Translations under genes and position numbers: made by a program | Shown: positions 1 to 6,740 of the stretch, one piece after another | Layout of the letters: the number at the start of each line of letters is the position of its first letter | Position numbering within the stretch: position 1 is the stretch's first letter | Notes under the pieces: model-generated | The model's input: the letters and a program-made list of their open reading frames with translations, nothing else | Told to the model about the DNA's origin: nothing | Databases searched by the model: none | Assembly: GCA_002425685.1 (NCBI GenBank) | Contig: DIMS01000061.1 | Span: forward strand, 1-11,402 | Length of the DNA: 11,402 nt | Direction of reading: 5' to 3' | Source of the DNA: Synergistaceae bacterium UBA5560 | Lineage (GTDB): Bacteria; Synergistota; Synergistia; Synergistales; Aminiphilaceae

Positions 1-18
1 GACGGTGTCATCACCGTC
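1..18 (-). terminator. Possible terminator stem after the decarboxylase gene
   Basis: A perfect 7-bp inverted repeat (GACGGTG / CACCGTC) with a 4-base loop lies 27 bases beyond the decarboxylase stop codon. On the minus strand any T-run that would make it an intrinsic terminator would fall left of base 1, outside the window. On the plus strand it is followed by CCGTTGCC, so it is not a plus-strand U-tract terminator. Confidence 0.35.
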
Positions 19-45
19 CCGTTGCCCTTTGCTCTGCGGGGGGTT

Positions 46-1485
46 TCAGTCTTTCTGAAGTGTTTCGATGCGGCTGGCCCGCGTTCCTTCCGCCTCTCCG
101 AGAGCGAGTTCCCGAGCCTTGACGAAGGAGTCCACGGAGAGCCGGACATCCTCCGGGGTGGTGGCCCAGGAACAGACGCTGATGCGGATCACGTCCCGGC
201 CATCCCATTTCGAGCCGCCGCACCAGCAGACCCGGAGTTCCTGCACCTTTCGGAGAATCTCCCGGGTGAGATCGCTGCTTCCGTAGTGCACCAGCACCTG
301 GTTGAAGCACACCTCGTTGCACACCTCGAAATCCCGGTCCCGCAGCTCCGCCGCAAACTGGGCCGCCCGCTCGTGCATGCCCAGGACCATTTCTCCCAGA
401 CCTCTTCTGCCCAGGCATTTCAGGGTCGCCCATAATTCGACGATCCGCGCCCGGCGGGACATCTCCGGCGTGGTGAACATGCCGTCCCGGTCTTTTCCCA
501 GCACGATGTAAGCTCCGGACATGTGCAGCGCCGAGACCAGCGCCTCTCTGTCCCGGCAGAGAACGATCCCGCTGTCGTAGGGAGTGTTGAGCGTCTTGTG
601 GGCGTCCACGCTCCAGGAATCGGCTTTTTCCATGCCTCGGGTGAGATGCTTCAGCTCCTCCACAGCGCCGGCCCAGAGACCGAAGGCGCCGTCGATATGC
701 ACCCAGGCGTTCGCAGCCCGGGCCTTGTCGCAGAGAATGTCGAAATTGTCGAAGGACCCGGAGTTCACGTTGCCCGCCTGAAGAATGAGGATCGTGCCGT
801 CATCCAGAAGGGGAGCCTTCTCCGGAACGATTCTGCCCTGATCGTCCGACTCCACCCACTCCACGTTCTCCCGGCCGAAGCCGAGGAGGGCGATGGCCTT
901 GTGAACCGTGGAGTGCGCGTGTGTTCCCGCGACGACGCGCACTTTCGGCGCGCCGAAGAGCCCCTTTTCGCCGATGTCCCAACCCCTGCGCTGCAGCACC
1001 CTGTACCGGGCGGCGGCCAGACCGGAGAAGGTGGCCATGGAGGTGCCGCTGACGAATCCGGCGACGGTCTCATCGGGAAGCCCGAAGAGTTCGCGGAGCC
1101 ATTCCTCGACGACGCACTCCAGCTTGGCGGCGATGGGCGAGATCACCTGCATGGCCGTGTTCTGGTCCCAGAAATCCCCCAGGAGTCTTGCGGCGAGACC
1201 GGCGGGAACCACACTGCCGTTCACGAAGCCGAAGTACCGTCCCCCCACCTGGGCCACCGTGGCGGGAGAGCCGCAGTGGTGGAGTTTCGCCAGAATTTCC
1301 TTCGACGGGGTGAACTCCAGGGGGAGCTTTTCGTCGAAGAGGGCGAGGTTCGACAGGGCTTCTCCGTTGGGAAAGACGTTGCGATCGAAGACGGTGGCAA
1401 GATATTCCAGGCCGTAATGCTCGGAAAGGTCGAAGATGCTTCGGTCCCTGATTTCCTCGAACAGTCTGTTCTGAATTTCACGCAT
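46..1485 (-). CDS. PLP-dependent group II amino acid decarboxylase family protein
   Basis: This 479-residue protein is of usual length for fold-type I, group II decarboxylases, which are cytosolic pyridoxal-phosphate enzymes that typically convert an L-amino acid to its amine and CO2. The Schiff-base lysine is K297 in DAHKTLNTPYDSG. An aspartate expected to contact the pyridine nitrogen is D265 in HIDGAFGLWA. The cofactor-stacking histidine is in the HAHSTVHK stretch (H191 or H195). A TGAFVSGTS-like phosphate-binding region is seen as FVSGTSMA near residues 144-151. The frame stays open upstream to base 1608, but the ATG at 1485 is preferred: it has GGAGGAGG a few bases upstream and family-like sequence begins there. 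The HIDGAFGLWA plus ADSWSVDAHK signature resembles a broad subgroup often annotated only as pyridoxal-dependent decarboxylase, so the substrate cannot be named. The gene is divergent from the sensor kinase operon. The family call is firm; actual decarboxylation is an inference. Confidence 0.9.
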   Translation of the reverse strand: MREIQNRLFEEIRDRSIFDLSEHYGLEYLATVFDRNVFPNGEALSNLALFDEKLPLEFTPSKEILAKLHHCGSPATVAQVGGRYFGFVNGSVVPAGLAARLLGDFWDQNTAMQVISPIAAKLECVVEEWLRELFGLPDETVAGFVSGTSMATFSGLAAARYRVLQRRGWDIGEKGLFGAPKVRVVAGTHAHSTVHKAIALLGFGRENVEWVESDDQGRIVPEKAPLLDDGTILILQAGNVNSGSFDNFDILCDKARAANAWVHIDGAFGLWAGAVEELKHLTRGMEKADSWSVDAHKTLNTPYDSGIVLCRDREALVSALHMSGAYIVLGKDRDGMFTTPEMSRRARIVELWATLKCLGRRGLGEMVLGMHERAAQFAAELRDRDFEVCNEVCFNQVLVHYGSSDLTREILRKVQELRVCWCGGSKWDGRDVIRISVCSWATTPEDVRLSVDSFVKARELALGEAEGTRASRIETLQKD

Positions 1486-1529
1486 GTCCCGGGCCTCCTC
1501 CGCAGTGGGTGCGCATGAGAGTCGAGGGC

Positions 1530-1558
1530 AGTCTAGCACGTGGACCAAGGAGCAGCAA
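1530..1558 (-). promoter_or_regulatory. Likely sigma70-type promoter of the decarboxylase gene
   Basis: Reading the minus strand, TTGCTG (1558-1553) and TAGACT (1535-1530) are separated by 17 bases. A TGC just before the -10 gives the extended -10 form TGnTAnnnT. Predicted transcription would start near 1523, leaving a leader of about 38 bases before the ATG at 1485. This supports that start over the ATG at 1608, which lies upstream of the promoter. Confidence 0.5.
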
Positions 1559-1700
1559 GGCAGCAAACTGACGGGAAGGAGAAATGGAAGCGTTCCGGTG
1601 AGCGACATTTCTCCCGGCGATTGCGGGAACTCCGCCGGAGGAAATGTTCACGGGAATGATGTGCGGAATCTCCCGCAAAAGTGAAAGGAGCAGGTCTTTG

Positions 1701-1806
1701 CGGGAACGAGACGGCTTTCGCCGGATGCGCGACGGCGTGATGCGAAAGTCTGTGCTTTCCCCGTATGGGTCGGGAACGAGGGGGCCTTCGTCGGGTTTGC
1801 GGCGGC
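1701..1806. repeat. Imperfect direct repeat, two copies 70 bases apart
   Basis: Bases 1701-1736 and 1771-1806 align without gaps and match at roughly 28 of 36 positions by eye, including an identical CGGGAACGAG at the start of each. The first copy contains a short CGGC/GCCG hairpin. Nothing identifies the repeats as part of a known element. Confidence 0.5.
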
Positions 1807-1813
1807 AGCTCTT

Positions 1814-1834
1814 GCTGCACCGTGAAGGTGCAGC
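1814..1834. other. Perfect 8-bp hairpin in the divergent region
   Basis: GCTGCACC (1814-1821) and GGTGCAGC (1827-1834) are exact reverse complements with a 5-base loop GTGAA. The left arm could alternatively pair with GCAGC at 1805-1809, so two stems compete. No T-run follows closely, so a simple intrinsic terminator is unlikely. Confidence 0.55.
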
Positions 1835-1920
1835 GACCGGAAGACGTTTCTCCGCGTCGCTCTTCTTTGGGTTTCTTTCGTTTTTGCGCGAAGCATGAGC
1901 AAATTGCCGAAAAGCCGCGT

Positions 1921-1926
1921 TATAAT
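1921..1926 (+). promoter_or_regulatory. Candidate -10 box of the sensor kinase operon
   Basis: A perfect TATAAT lies 88 bases before the ATG at 2015. No good -35 hexamer sits 16-19 bases upstream, so an activator or another upstream feature may be needed if this is used. A start near 1933 would exclude translation from the upstream ATG at 1895. Confidence 0.4.
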
Positions 1927-2014
1927 ACTGGCAGAACGAAGAAGAGTACCGATGCGCGGGGTGTTGCCGGAAAGACGCATGACGGAGAGAGACGGCGAGG
2001 AAAGGGGCGTATCC

Positions 2015-4123
2015 ATGATTTTCGTTCACGGAGAAAGGCCCTGTGGAAGAAAAAACCGGGCGAAGCGATTTTTTGCGGTGCTGTCGGCACTGGTGCTTCT
2101 TTTTCCCTTGTGCTCCTCCGCCGCACGGGCCGATCGGACCGTGCGGGTCGGCATCTACGAGAACGAACCAAAGGTGTTCACCTCGTCCTCGGGTGTGCCG
2201 TCGGGACTCTTTGTGGACATTCTCGAGAGCATTGCCCGAGAGGAGAAATGGACCCTCGACTACGTGCCGGGGACGTGGCAGGAGGGACTTGGCCGATTGG
2301 CCTGGGGGGATATCGACCTTATGCCCGACGTGGCCTATACGAGCGAGCGAGAGCACCTCTTCGCCTTCCACGGCGAACCGGTAGTCTCGGACTGGTTCCA
2401 GCTCTTCGCCCGCAAAGGCAGCGGCATTCACTCCATCGTCGATCTGCGGGGAAAGCGCGTCGCGGTGCTCGCCGGGTCCATTCAGCAGGATGCCTTCACC
2501 CGGCATGCCACGGCCTTCGACCTGGATGTCCGTCTCGTTCCCTTTTCCCTTTTTGCCGAGGCCTTTCGGGCGGTGCAGGCGGGGAGTGCGGACGCGGTGA
2601 TCGCGAACCGCTTCAATGGTCCTCTGCTCATGAAGGAATACGGCCTCGAGGACACGGCGGTGGTCTTCAGCCCGACCCGCGTCTATTTTGCCGCGCCGAA
2701 GTCGGGAGACGCCGCCCTGCTGGAGGCCATCGACCGCCATCTCGCGCGCCTGAAGAGAGATCCCGGATCGGTCTATTATGATGCGCTCCGTCGCTGGACC
2801 TCCGAGGAACTTCCCGGCGCGATTCCCCACTGGCTGAAGGTCACGGGAGGGGCTCTCGCCGCGATATCGCTGGTGGGGTTGGTGGGCATGTGGCTGCTGC
2901 AGCGCCTCGTCAACAAGCGCACGAAGGAATTGCGGATTTTCGTGGAGGCCCTGAAACAGGCGGACCGAGAGTGGAAGGCCACCTTCGATTCCGTGGAGGA
3001 CGCAGTGTGGGTGCTCGATTGCGAAGGGCGCATCGCCCACGCGAACCAGGCCACGACCCGCATCTTCGGAAAGGCTCCCGAGGACGTGACGGGGCGGACG
3101 TGCTGGGAGGTGGCGCACGAGACCGACGAGGCGATCCCCGAGTGCCCTCTGAAGGACGCCGCCGCGAAACGCCAGAGCAGAAACGCCACCGTACACACCA
3201 AGGATGGCCGTTGGCTCCAGGTGAGCGTCCATCCCGTCTTCGACGAGGAAGGGACCACGAAGGGGTTCATGCATGTCGTCAGCGACGTGACGGAAAAACA
3301 GAGGACCGAGGAGGAGCTGGATCGCTACCGCCGCGGGCTGGAGGATCTCGTGCGGCGGCGGACAGAGGAACTTGAAACTGCCAACGCGGACCTGCTCCAG
3401 GCGAAACTCGCCGCCGAATCCGCGGATCACCTGAAGTCGGCCTTTCTGGCCACTATGTCCCACGAGCTGCGCACACCTCTCAACTCGATCATCGGCTTCA
3501 CGGGCATTCTGCTCCAGGGGCTCGCGGGTCCGCTGAACGAGGAGCAGGCGAAACAGCTCCGCATGGTTCAGGGCAGTGCGCGGCACCTGCTTGCCCTGAT
3601 CAACGACGTGCTGGACATCTCCAAGATCGAGGCGGGAAGAATCGAACTCGCGGAGGAACCCTTCGATCTCCGGGTTGCGGTGGAGCGGGTGGCACAGAGC
3701 GTGGCGCCCGCGGCGAAAGAGAAGGGCCTGGAGCTCACCTGCGAGATCGGGGAGGGTGTGGGACGAATCGTCGGGGACCGGCGACGGGTGGAGCAGGTTC
3801 TCATGAATCTGCTCAGTAATGCTGTCAAGTTCACCGCCCGGGGAAGCGTGACGGTCACCTGTACACGGGAGGATTCTTCTGCGATCATGAGTGTGAAGGA
3901 CACGGGCATCGGCATCAGTGCGGAAAATCTGCAGAAGTTGTTCCGCCCCTTTCAGCAGGTCGATTCGGGAAAAACCCGCGAGTACGACGGCACGGGGCTC
4001 GGGTTGCACATCAGCAAGCGCCTCGGGGAACTCATGGGAGGTTCCATCTCGGTGGAGAGTACCCCTGGTTCGGGCAGCACCTTCACGTTTCGCATGCCCA
4101 TACGGGAGGGGGGAGGCGCATGA
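2015..4123 (+). CDS. Membrane sensor histidine kinase with periplasmic SBP-type domain and PAS domain
   Basis: This 702-residue kinase autophosphorylates on histidine in response to an external signal. A basic N-terminus and hydrophobic signal segment (about 16-38) lead to a periplasmic solute-binding family 3-like domain (about 41-265, starting VRVGIYENEP). One transmembrane helix follows (about 273-296), then a PAS domain (about 315-427), a coiled-coil linker (about 428-470), HisKA with H483 in MSHELRTP, and HATPase_c. The ATPase N-box has N598 and N602 in MNLLSNAVKF, G1 is DTGIGI (629-634) and G2 is GTGLGL (659-664). There is no receiver domain. The frame is open back to 1895, but ATG 2015 has GAGGAAAGGGG 7 bases upstream, places the signal peptide at the N-terminus, and lies downstream of the candidate -10 box. 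Its TGA overlaps the next ATG by four bases. The ligand is unknown; amino acids or other small solutes are typical for this sensor fold. Confidence 0.93.
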   Translation: MIFVHGERPCGRKNRAKRFFAVLSALVLLFPLCSSAARADRTVRVGIYENEPKVFTSSSGVPSGLFVDILESIAREEKWTLDYVPGTWQEGLGRLAWGDIDLMPDVAYTSEREHLFAFHGEPVVSDWFQLFARKGSGIHSIVDLRGKRVAVLAGSIQQDAFTRHATAFDLDVRLVPFSLFAEAFRAVQAGSADAVIANRFNGPLLMKEYGLEDTAVVFSPTRVYFAAPKSGDAALLEAIDRHLARLKRDPGSVYYDALRRWTSEELPGAIPHWLKVTGGALAAISLVGLVGMWLLQRLVNKRTKELRIFVEALKQADREWKATFDSVEDAVWVLDCEGRIAHANQATTRIFGKAPEDVTGRTCWEVAHETDEAIPECPLKDAAAKRQSRNATVHTKDGRWLQVSVHPVFDEEGTTKGFMHVVSDVTEKQRTEEELDRYRRGLEDLVRRRTEELETANADLLQAKLAAESADHLKSAFLATMSHELRTPLNSIIGFTGILLQGLAGPLNEEQAKQLRMVQGSARHLLALINDVLDISKIEAGRIELAEEPFDLRVAVERVAQSVAPAAKEKGLELTCEIGEGVGRIVGDRRRVEQVLMNLLSNAVKFTARGSVTVTCTREDSSAIMSVKDTGIGISAENLQKLFRPFQQVDSGKTREYDGTGLGLHISKRLGELMGGSISVESTPGSGSTFTFRMPIREGGGA

Positions 4124-4521
4124 AGGGCGCGCACGTTCTCGTCATTGAGGATAACGAACAGAATCTCTATCTGATGCGGTTTCTTCTGGAACAGCACGGG
4201 TTCGTCGTGTCCGAAGCCGTGGACGGCCCCAGGGGCATCGAAGCGGCACTGCGGGACGTTCCGGACATGATTCTCCTGGACATTCAGCTTCCCCTCATGG
4301 ACGGGTACGCCGTGGCCCGGGAACTTCGCCGGCACGACGCGCTGCGCGACCTGCCCATCGTGGCCGTCACCTCCTACGCCATGCCCGACGACCGGGGAAA
4401 ATGCCTTGCTGCGGGGGCGACGGATTACATCGAGAAACCCATCGACCCGGAAAGCTTCGTGGACCGGATACGCGGCCATCTGACGGACCGCAGGGGCCGC
4501 GGAAGCGGCATTGCCGAATGA
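4120..4521 (+). CDS. Stand-alone receiver (CheY/DivK-like response regulator)
   Basis: This 133-residue protein is a complete receiver domain and nothing else. The acidic pocket is E10-D11, the phospho-acceptor is D54 in LLDIQLP, the switch residue is T84 in VAVTSYAM and the conserved lysine is K106 in IEKPID. The basic tail (about 122-133) is too short for an output domain. It begins with ATGA overlapping the stop of the histidine kinase and has GGGAGG-type sequence just upstream, so the two are probably co-translated, and it is the obvious first partner of that kinase. The N-terminal helix (NLYLMRFLLEQHGF) resembles that of the receiver in the next gene (NLYLLRALLTGNGF), suggesting the two receivers are related copies. 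A single-domain receiver can act as a phosphate shuttle or by protein binding; which applies here cannot be told. Confidence 0.92.
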   Translation: MKGAHVLVIEDNEQNLYLMRFLLEQHGFVVSEAVDGPRGIEAALRDVPDMILLDIQLPLMDGYAVARELRRHDALRDLPIVAVTSYAMPDDRGKCLAAGATDYIEKPIDPESFVDRIRGHLTDRRGRGSGIAE

Positions 4522-4534
4522 GGAACGCGGAAGG

Positions 4535-6064
4535 ATGAGTTCCGTGAACGTACTGATCGTGGATGACAAACCGGAGAATCTCTATCTGCTCCGGGCGCTG
4601 CTCACCGGAAACGGCTTTGCCGTTACCTGCGCCAACGAGGGAGGGGAAGCCCTCCGGGCTGCCCGGTCCTCGCGGCCCGATCTGATCGTCAGCGACATCC
4701 TCATGCCCGGCATGGATGGGTTCGCCCTCTGCCGGGAGTGGAAAAAGGATCCGGATCTCCGGACGATCCCCTTCGTGTTCTACACCGCCACCTACACGGA
4801 TCCCCGGGACGAGAAACTGGCGCTCGACATGGGTGCGGACCGTTTCCTCATCAAGCCCACGGAGCCGGAGGTCTTCATGGAACAGATCCGCTCCCTTCTC
4901 GCGGAGTACAAGGCCGCCGAAAAGGTTCAGGTGCGACAGATCCAGGAGCCCGAAGAGACGGTGATGCGGGAGTACAATCAGGTGCTGGTGCGCAAACTCG
5001 AGGAGAAGGTGGCCCAGCTCGAGGACACGGTGAAACGGCTCGACGCGAGCGAGCGGGATCTCGAAAGGGCGAACCGCATTCTCCGGACCATCTTCGATTC
5101 GGCCCGGGACGGGATTCTCCTTGCGGACGCGGTCTCCCGGCGTTTTCGGGACGCCAACGCCGCCATGTGCGACATGCTCGGCTATTCCCTGGAGGAGCTG
5201 CGGGAGCGTACGGTGGAGGACATCCACCCACCGGAGGAGCTCCCTTCGGTTCTCGATGGTTTCGACCGGCTTGTCCGGCGGGAACTTTTTCTCGTCGAGG
5301 ATGTCCCCATCCGGCGCAGGGACGGAGGCGTGTTCTTCGCGGACGTGCACGCCAGTGTGGTGGATCTTGAGGGGCAGACGTGCCTCATGGGCATCTTCCA
5401 CGACATCACGGCGCGGAAACGGGCGGAGGAGAAAATATGCGACCTCCTCAGGGAGAAGGAGACCCTCCTGCGGGAGGTGCACCACCGCATCAAGAACAAC
5501 ATGAGTTCCATCACCGGCCTGCTGCGGCTCCAGGCCCAGGCGGAGCCCGATTCTGCGGCGGCCAGGGCGCTGGAGGAAGCGGCGGATCGAGTGCGGAGCA
5601 TGGTGGTGCTTTACGACAAGCTCTACCGGAGCGAGTCGATCCGGGACATTTCCCTCAAGGAATATCTGCTCGCGCTGATCGACGACATGTCGCCCGGTTT
5701 TCCCGGAAGAACGGACGTGACTGTCGAGACCGCCGTCGAGGACGTGGTCCTGGAGGCGAATCTCGTCTTTCCCCTGGGTATCCTTGTCACGGAGCTGATC
5801 ACCAACGCGATGAAATATGCTTTTCCCGGAAGGAGTCGGGGGGTCGTCCGGATCTCCGCGGGGCTGAAGGGGAAGAACATCGTCCTCGTCTGCGAGGACG
5901 ACGGCGTGGGATTGCCCGAGGGCGTGACTCTCGACAACTCCCCGGGCTTCGGATTTCACCTCGTGCGCATGCTGGTGCGGCAGATGAGGGGCACGATTCT
6001 GGTGGAACGAAATCCAGGCACGCGTTTTCGCATCGAGTTCGCGATCCGGAGGGAAACACAATGA
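4535..6064 (+). CDS. Soluble hybrid kinase: receiver-PAS-HisKA_2-HATPase
   Basis: This 509-residue protein has a receiver first and a kinase last, so its kinase is probably controlled by phosphorylation of its own receiver. The receiver (about 5-124) has D10-D11, acceptor D54 in IVSDILMP, T84 and K107. A coiled coil (about 140-185) joins it to a PAS domain (about 183-295). The dimer/phosphotransfer region is of the HisKA_2 type, with EVHHRIKNN at 314-322 (H317 the likely acceptor). The ATPase has the N-box residue N424 in ELITNAMKYAF, G1 as DDGVGL (455-460) and G2 as GFGFHLV (471-477). There is no signal peptide or membrane segment, so it is cytosolic. ATG 4535 is preferred over TTG 4511 because GAGGAA lies upstream at good spacing and the receiver begins there. 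It follows the preceding gene by 13 bases and overlaps the next by four. Confidence 0.92.
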   Translation: MSSVNVLIVDDKPENLYLLRALLTGNGFAVTCANEGGEALRAARSSRPDLIVSDILMPGMDGFALCREWKKDPDLRTIPFVFYTATYTDPRDEKLALDMGADRFLIKPTEPEVFMEQIRSLLAEYKAAEKVQVRQIQEPEETVMREYNQVLVRKLEEKVAQLEDTVKRLDASERDLERANRILRTIFDSARDGILLADAVSRRFRDANAAMCDMLGYSLEELRERTVEDIHPPEELPSVLDGFDRLVRRELFLVEDVPIRRRDGGVFFADVHASVVDLEGQTCLMGIFHDITARKRAEEKICDLLREKETLLREVHHRIKNNMSSITGLLRLQAQAEPDSAAARALEEAADRVRSMVVLYDKLYRSESIRDISLKEYLLALIDDMSPGFPGRTDVTVETAVEDVVLEANLVFPLGILVTELITNAMKYAFPGRSRGVVRISAGLKGKNIVLVCEDDGVGLPEGVTLDNSPGFGFHLVRMLVRQMRGTILVERNPGTRFRIEFAIRRETQ

Positions 6065-6480
6065 ATGCAGATCATTACGAGGGACATGACGCGGAAAAGA
6101 CACTCCTGTTGGTGGAGGACGAGGCCATCATCGCCATGGTGGAGGCGCAGATGCTGGAAAGTTTCGGCTACCGCGTCGTCACCGCCCTCTCCGGAGAGGA
6201 GGCGGTGGAACTGGTCATGGAAAACGACGCCATCAGCCTTGTTCTGATGGACATCGACCTCGGGAGCGGCATGGATGGAGCCGAGGCGGCCCAGCGCATT
6301 CTCGACGTGCGGAATCTCCCCGTCATCTTTCTCACCTCCCACTCGGAGCGGGCCATGGTGGAGAAAGTGCAGGGCATCACGCGGTTCGGGTACGTGATCA
6401 AGAGCACCGGAGATTTTGTATTGCGCTCCACCGTCGAAATGGCCTATGAACTTTTCGAGAAACAACGAAGGTCTTCTTGA
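6061..6480 (+). CDS. Stand-alone receiver of the MDIDLG type
   Basis: This 139-residue protein is a lone receiver with a short N-terminal extension. The acidic pair is E19-D20, the acceptor is D64 in VLMDIDLGSGMDG, the switch residue is T92 in FLTSHSE and the conserved lysine is K114 in YVIKST. The loop after the acceptor aspartate (IDLGSGMDG) is longer than the usual DxxMPxMDG form. Receivers with this signature are commonly paired with PAS/HisKA_2 kinases, which matches the gene directly upstream. The ATG overlaps that gene's TGA by four bases, and GGAGGG lies 7 bases upstream. It has no output domain. It is best read as the phosphate acceptor of the REC-PAS-HisKA_2 kinase, but the downstream effector is not in the window. 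Confidence 0.9.
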   Translation: MNADHYEGHDAEKTLLLVEDEAIIAMVEAQMLESFGYRVVTALSGEEAVELVMENDAISLVLMDIDLGSGMDGAEAAQRILDVRNLPVIFLTSHSERAMVEKVQGITRFGYVIKSTGDFVLRSTVEMAYELFEKQRRSS

Positions 6481-6740
6481 GCTTTTCCGGCAAGGCCGTA
6501 TCCTCCTCTTTTTCTTTATCACCTTTCCAGACCCGGGAATCCCTCCCTCCGCTTCGCGGAGAGGTTTCCCTTGTCCCTACGGCCTTTCCACGACTCTTCG
6601 CGAAAAGGCCCTTTCTCTTTTTCCCGAACGAAAAAGAGAAACAATGGAAAAGGCCGTGCCGTCGCTCTCTCGGGAGAACCGTCTCTCCACCGGAGGGAAG
6701 AGACACGTGTAACATTCTTATAAAAGAAAGGACACATTTC
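6481..6740. other. Intergenic region rich in inverted repeats, no gene seen
   Basis: This stretch after the signalling operon is more A/T- and pyrimidine-rich than the genes around it. It contains a CTCCGC/GCGGAG stem (6547-6561) and a 12-bp perfect stem (6612-6641). GGCCTTT-type words can pair in several alternative ways: AAGGCCGTA 6492-6500, TACGGCCTT 6578-6586, AAAAGGCC 6603-6610 and AAAAGGCCGT 6648-6657. Short open frames exist on both strands but have low-complexity sequence and no good start context. It probably holds the 3' end of the operon transcript and upstream control for the next gene. Confidence 0.5.
6612..6641. terminator. Perfect 12-bp hairpin after the signalling operon
   Basis: TTTCTCTTTTTC (6612-6623) and GAAAAAGAGAAA (6630-6641) are exact reverse complements with loop CCGAAC. 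The stem is A/T-rich, and the run after the right arm is ACAATGG rather than T's, so it is not a standard intrinsic terminator. It may end or stabilise the operon mRNA, or be part of the larger foldback around it. Confidence 0.35.

Larger units (their letters stand above)
1559..1920. other. Divergent intergenic region with repeats and hairpins, no gene seen
   Basis: This gap lies between the divergent decarboxylase and sensor-kinase genes. No reading frame here has family-like protein sequence with a fitting ribosome site. It holds five copies of CGGGAA (from 1572, 1624, 1651, 1701, 1771), an imperfect 36-base direct repeat (1701-1736 and 1771-1806), and an 8-bp inverted repeat TTGCGGGA/TCCCGCAA (1621-1628 and 1671-1678) with an inner TCCGC/GCGGA stem. 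It also holds GGAGAAAT/ATTTCTCC (1578-1585 and 1607-1614) and a compact hairpin at 1814-1834. The role is unknown; regulator sites or a structured RNA are possible. Confidence 0.5.

Noticed and set aside
523..1518. Plus-strand open frame of 331 codons opposite the decarboxylase
   Set aside because: The minus strand encodes clear PLP-enzyme motifs over the same bases, and the plus frame has none.
1486..1608. N-terminal extension of the decarboxylase to ATG 1608, which looks like a hydrophobic leader
   Set aside because: The enzyme family is cytosolic, the promoter candidate lies within the extension, and ATG 1485 has a strong ribosome site.
1895..2014. Extension of the sensor kinase start to ATG 1895
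   Set aside because: It would bury the signal peptide about 55 residues in, and the TATAAT box is inside this stretch.
1478..4009. Very long minus-strand open frame (843 codons) antisense to the sensor kinase
   Set aside because: It lies opposite a gene with all histidine kinase motifs, has no recognisable domains, and is typical of spurious antisense frames in GC-rich DNA.
4367..6103. Long minus-strand open frame (578 codons) antisense to the receiver-kinase gene
   Set aside because: It is the shadow of a well-supported plus-strand gene; its residues are low in complexity and match no family I know.
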